A stretch of DNA of 64,000 bases from Andrena cerasifolii (taxonomy: Eukaryota > Arthropoda > Insecta > Hymenoptera > Andrenidae). This document shows, piece after piece, positions 61,664 through 64,000 of this stretch. Within the stretch, counting starts at the first letter, position 1; every line of letters starts with the position of its first letter. Location of the stretch: NCBI RefSeq assembly GCF_050908995.1, contig NC_135124.1, forward strand, positions 7,564,001-7,628,000, given 5' to 3'. Under the pieces are notes generated by a model. The model did no database searches. It was given only the letters and a program-made list of their open reading frames with translations, and had not been told where the DNA came from. The position numbers and the translations under genes are program-made.

Positions 61664-62487
61664 TATCACGAAACAAAGGGGAGGACAGGAGATTTATGCT
61701 TTCGTAAACCATCTTATTGACCTATATTCTTTAAACAAATCCAAAATCAATAAAACGATGACTTAGACTTCCACTAATTTCATGTGTACTACATCATATT
61801 GTATTTCAATTTCATAAAAATTCCTGTTATCAACTGCAAAAGGTAATCGATTTTTCGTGGAGTAACCCTACATGAATTTATAGTGTTTTATCAGTATGAG
61901 CAACTTGTTACTATATAGTACAAGACTTTAGATTTTGTTGTGATACATCTCTATTTTTTCTGATTTTCCTCTTACAAGAAAAAAAATGTCGAAATTCGTC
62001 GAGATATAGTAACAAAAGGCAATCTTGACCCCGAACACGCATATTACTCACCTCATGTTCGCTTCTCCTATACATACCTACATGCAAACTGTAGCGTAGT
62101 TTATTTCAAAGACCTCCATCGATCATCGTATCCCATACGTCAATTTTACACCCCCTGTCCTCCACGCTTTTCCATGGTGGCTCTCCTCGATTCTACGGGG
62201 ATATAGCCTTGCCATGACGAAAAGCACCGCGTTCACTCGTCCAAGAGGATGGGCTGCATGAAAAGCTTTCCTTCTGGTAGTAGCTCGGTATACAGGCCGA
62301 CTCTAAGGGCAACACATTTTACTCACTTTTTCAGAAAGTGCTGGTATTCAGGGGCGTGAAAATCTCTCCTTTCCAAATTATTAGAATTACTCTTTTTATT
62401 AAAAAATTCCTTATCCTCTTTTAGGTTAATGAGAGTTTTCTCGTGATTATTATTCAAATTCATCTGGAGATATCGTTGGAAAATAGC
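61664..62487. other. Non-coding stretch
   Basis: AT-rich with a slightly GC-richer part at about 62030-62310. No frame of note, no RNA or repeat recognised. Confidence 0.6.
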
Positions 62488-62598
62488 AGAGTTCGGCGAA
62501 ATGTAATCTAATTACAAATTACGATTAAAATGTCACTGTGTAATTGATTATCGTAATTTGTACCTTGTAATTAGATTACATACATTTTGCCCAACTCT
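62488..62598. mobile_element. Palindromic hAT-like MITE
   Basis: The left arm AGAGTTCGGCGAAATGTAAT continues TCTAATTACAAATTAC. The right arm is its inverse, reading inward AGAGTTGGGCAAAATGTATG then TAATCTAATTACAAGGTAC. Flanking octamers GAAAATAG and CAAAATAG match at 7 of 8 positions, a target duplication of hAT length. The 111-bp unit is almost wholly palindromic and would fold into one hairpin. Confidence 0.65.
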
Positions 62599-64000
62599 AC
62601 AAAATAGTAACTGTACTTGTAACTTAATATTTACCGAGCATTTTCGTAAAATCTTATTTCAAATGATATGTAAATTAATTTGCACTACTCTAGTATTCAC
62701 TACAAAGAACAGAAATAGCAGGTGTTGATTCTCAGGGCTTCATTCATCCGTATATTCCTTCTCTGTTTCATTTTCCTCTTTATCATCTCCAACGCAGAAT
62801 CTTCGCCTTCTTGGAAGATCTGCACACCTAACTAATACGTCATACTTCACATTTCCTCCCACAAATTCGTAACAATTAGAGCTTGCTTCTGTTCTACCAC
62901 TTTGCCGCAAATGTAATTCAAATAAACACACACCGAATAGCATCCCGCGTTGCAATGTTTCAGTCTCAAAGTATTCCAAACACAGCACACATGGAAATAA
63001 TTTTCATAATCTTACGAAGCCTCAAAACGCAAGTCTCTGCTATCCGTTAACAGAGACTCCTGTCCCCATTTTCGAGCTGAGCAGATTACATTCTCCAAGG
63101 GTTGACGACCCGCCCCAGGATCACCCTGTACAATACACATCCGCTTTTACGCTGCGCGCCATTTGCCTACTCCTGAAACTTTTCCCTCCTCCAGCCGTAT
63201 CCTTTATCTTCAGCCCGTTGCCTCGAACAAACGCATCCCACGCGAGTTGTTTTTCCTTCGTTCCAGCCGCATCAATCTTCCTCCTCGGCCCGCGTTACCC
63301 CTTGTCCCGAGATTTCACCTGGTTCGTGCACTTAAGTATCCCGTGCAAGCACTTCCACGCTGCCCCCATTTCTCCAGAGGGTGGGTCGGAGCAGGGAAAA
63401 GTTCGTGTTGCGCCCTTTTTTTTTCTTCTCAAAATCGTGGGCTAATAAAGTGACGCGCTTCGTGCGGTGCTCGCGAGCCGGAATAACGCGCTAGTCATGG
63501 GATACGTTATTAGGGGTCCAACTAGATTTCGGGTGTATCGGTGGCTTCGTTGAGGACACGAGGCGCAGTTGATTAAACCACGGACGAGGGGAAATAGTAG
63601 TGGGTTGTTTCAAGTTGGCCTAGCTGCTGGATGAGGGAGGTGAGGCTGGCGAGCTGGGGGCGGGCTTGGGAAGCATGATATCGTTGAAGTTTTTCAGAGT
63701 TATTCCAACTATAATTCTCAAATTTCTTTCTTCTTTTCGCGTTCCTACTTCTCCATTTGCAGCAGAATCTTTTAATGAAATGGAGCAGTTTAATCTGTGG
63801 AAAGTGGAAGGCTTGAGGGAGGATGGTGGATGGTGGATCCCAGGGTCGCATTTGCCACAAGGCCTCACTCTCTATGGGGTCAGATTTTCAAAATGTGTAT
63901 GAATTGGATTAAGGGGCAATGCCACTGTAGAGCCCGGAAGAGTAGCCTGATTTTGAGATTTTTTTATGCGAGTATAGTGAATGGAATACAAAATCTGTTT
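62599..64000. other. Non-coding end of window
   Basis: AT-rich to about 63080, then a GC-richer part at about 63100-63680. Frames of up to 96 codons overlap on both strands. No gene, RNA or repeat recognised. The window ends inside unassigned DNA. Confidence 0.55.

Noticed and set aside
62030..62065. Minus-strand ATGAG|GTGAGT as an exon end
   Set aside because: The donor is good, but no acceptor or open exon upstream on that strand could be supported.

Overview
The window looks like 64 kb of non-coding insect nuclear DNA, most likely hymenopteran. The evidence is an AT-rich background broken by CpG-rich islands, eukaryotic Pol III tRNA genes, and many small insect-type DNA transposon relics (Helitron, Tc1/mariner, hAT, piggyBac-like and Mutator/Kolobok-like). 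I found no convincing protein-coding exon of a host gene on either strand. The open frames are short, mostly arginine/proline-rich readings of GC-rich blocks, and the only recognisable protein is a transposase remnant at 35429-35809.

The most interesting signal is a set of three sites on the + strand at 814/815, 36462/36463 and 54894/54895. At each, a good 3' splice site (polypyrimidine tract plus CAG) is fused directly to a 5' splice site (GTAAGC, GTGAGT, GTGGGT). This is the architecture of recursive splice sites (ratchet points) in giant insect introns. The second and third sites resemble each other and are each followed, 84 and 69 nt later, by another possible 5' splice site, as expected for short cryptic RS-exons. 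With the absence of exons, this suggests that the window lies inside one very long intron of a + strand gene, removed stepwise in segments that include pieces of 35.6 and 18.4 kb. The host gene cannot be named from this window.

Layout: 0-7 kb holds the first ratchet site, a Helitron with a nested MITE, and a palindromic MITE. 8.9-9.7 kb is a TTTCACTACTA-type minisatellite. 16.4 kb has a hAT MITE. 20.7-21.9 kb carries tRNA-Ile(AAT) (+) and tRNA-Arg(ACG) (-) around a probable non-LTR retrotransposon tail. 26.1 kb has a mariner-type MITE. 30.5-36.0 kb is a graveyard of TTAA-associated DNA transposons with a long pyrimidine tract at 31.9-32.1 kb. 36.4 kb is the second ratchet site. 37.7 kb has a minisatellite and 39.4-40.2 kb a five-unit 152-bp satellite. 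42 kb has a hAT relic, 52 kb two piggyBac-like relics, and 54.9 kb the third ratchet site. 56.8-57.6 kb has a 5'-truncated tRNA-Ile relic and tRNA-Glu(TTC) (-). 61.4 and 62.5 kb have piggyBac-like and hAT MITEs. The rest is unassigned intronic or intergenic DNA, whose GC-rich islands could hold regulatory elements, though the sequence alone does not show this.
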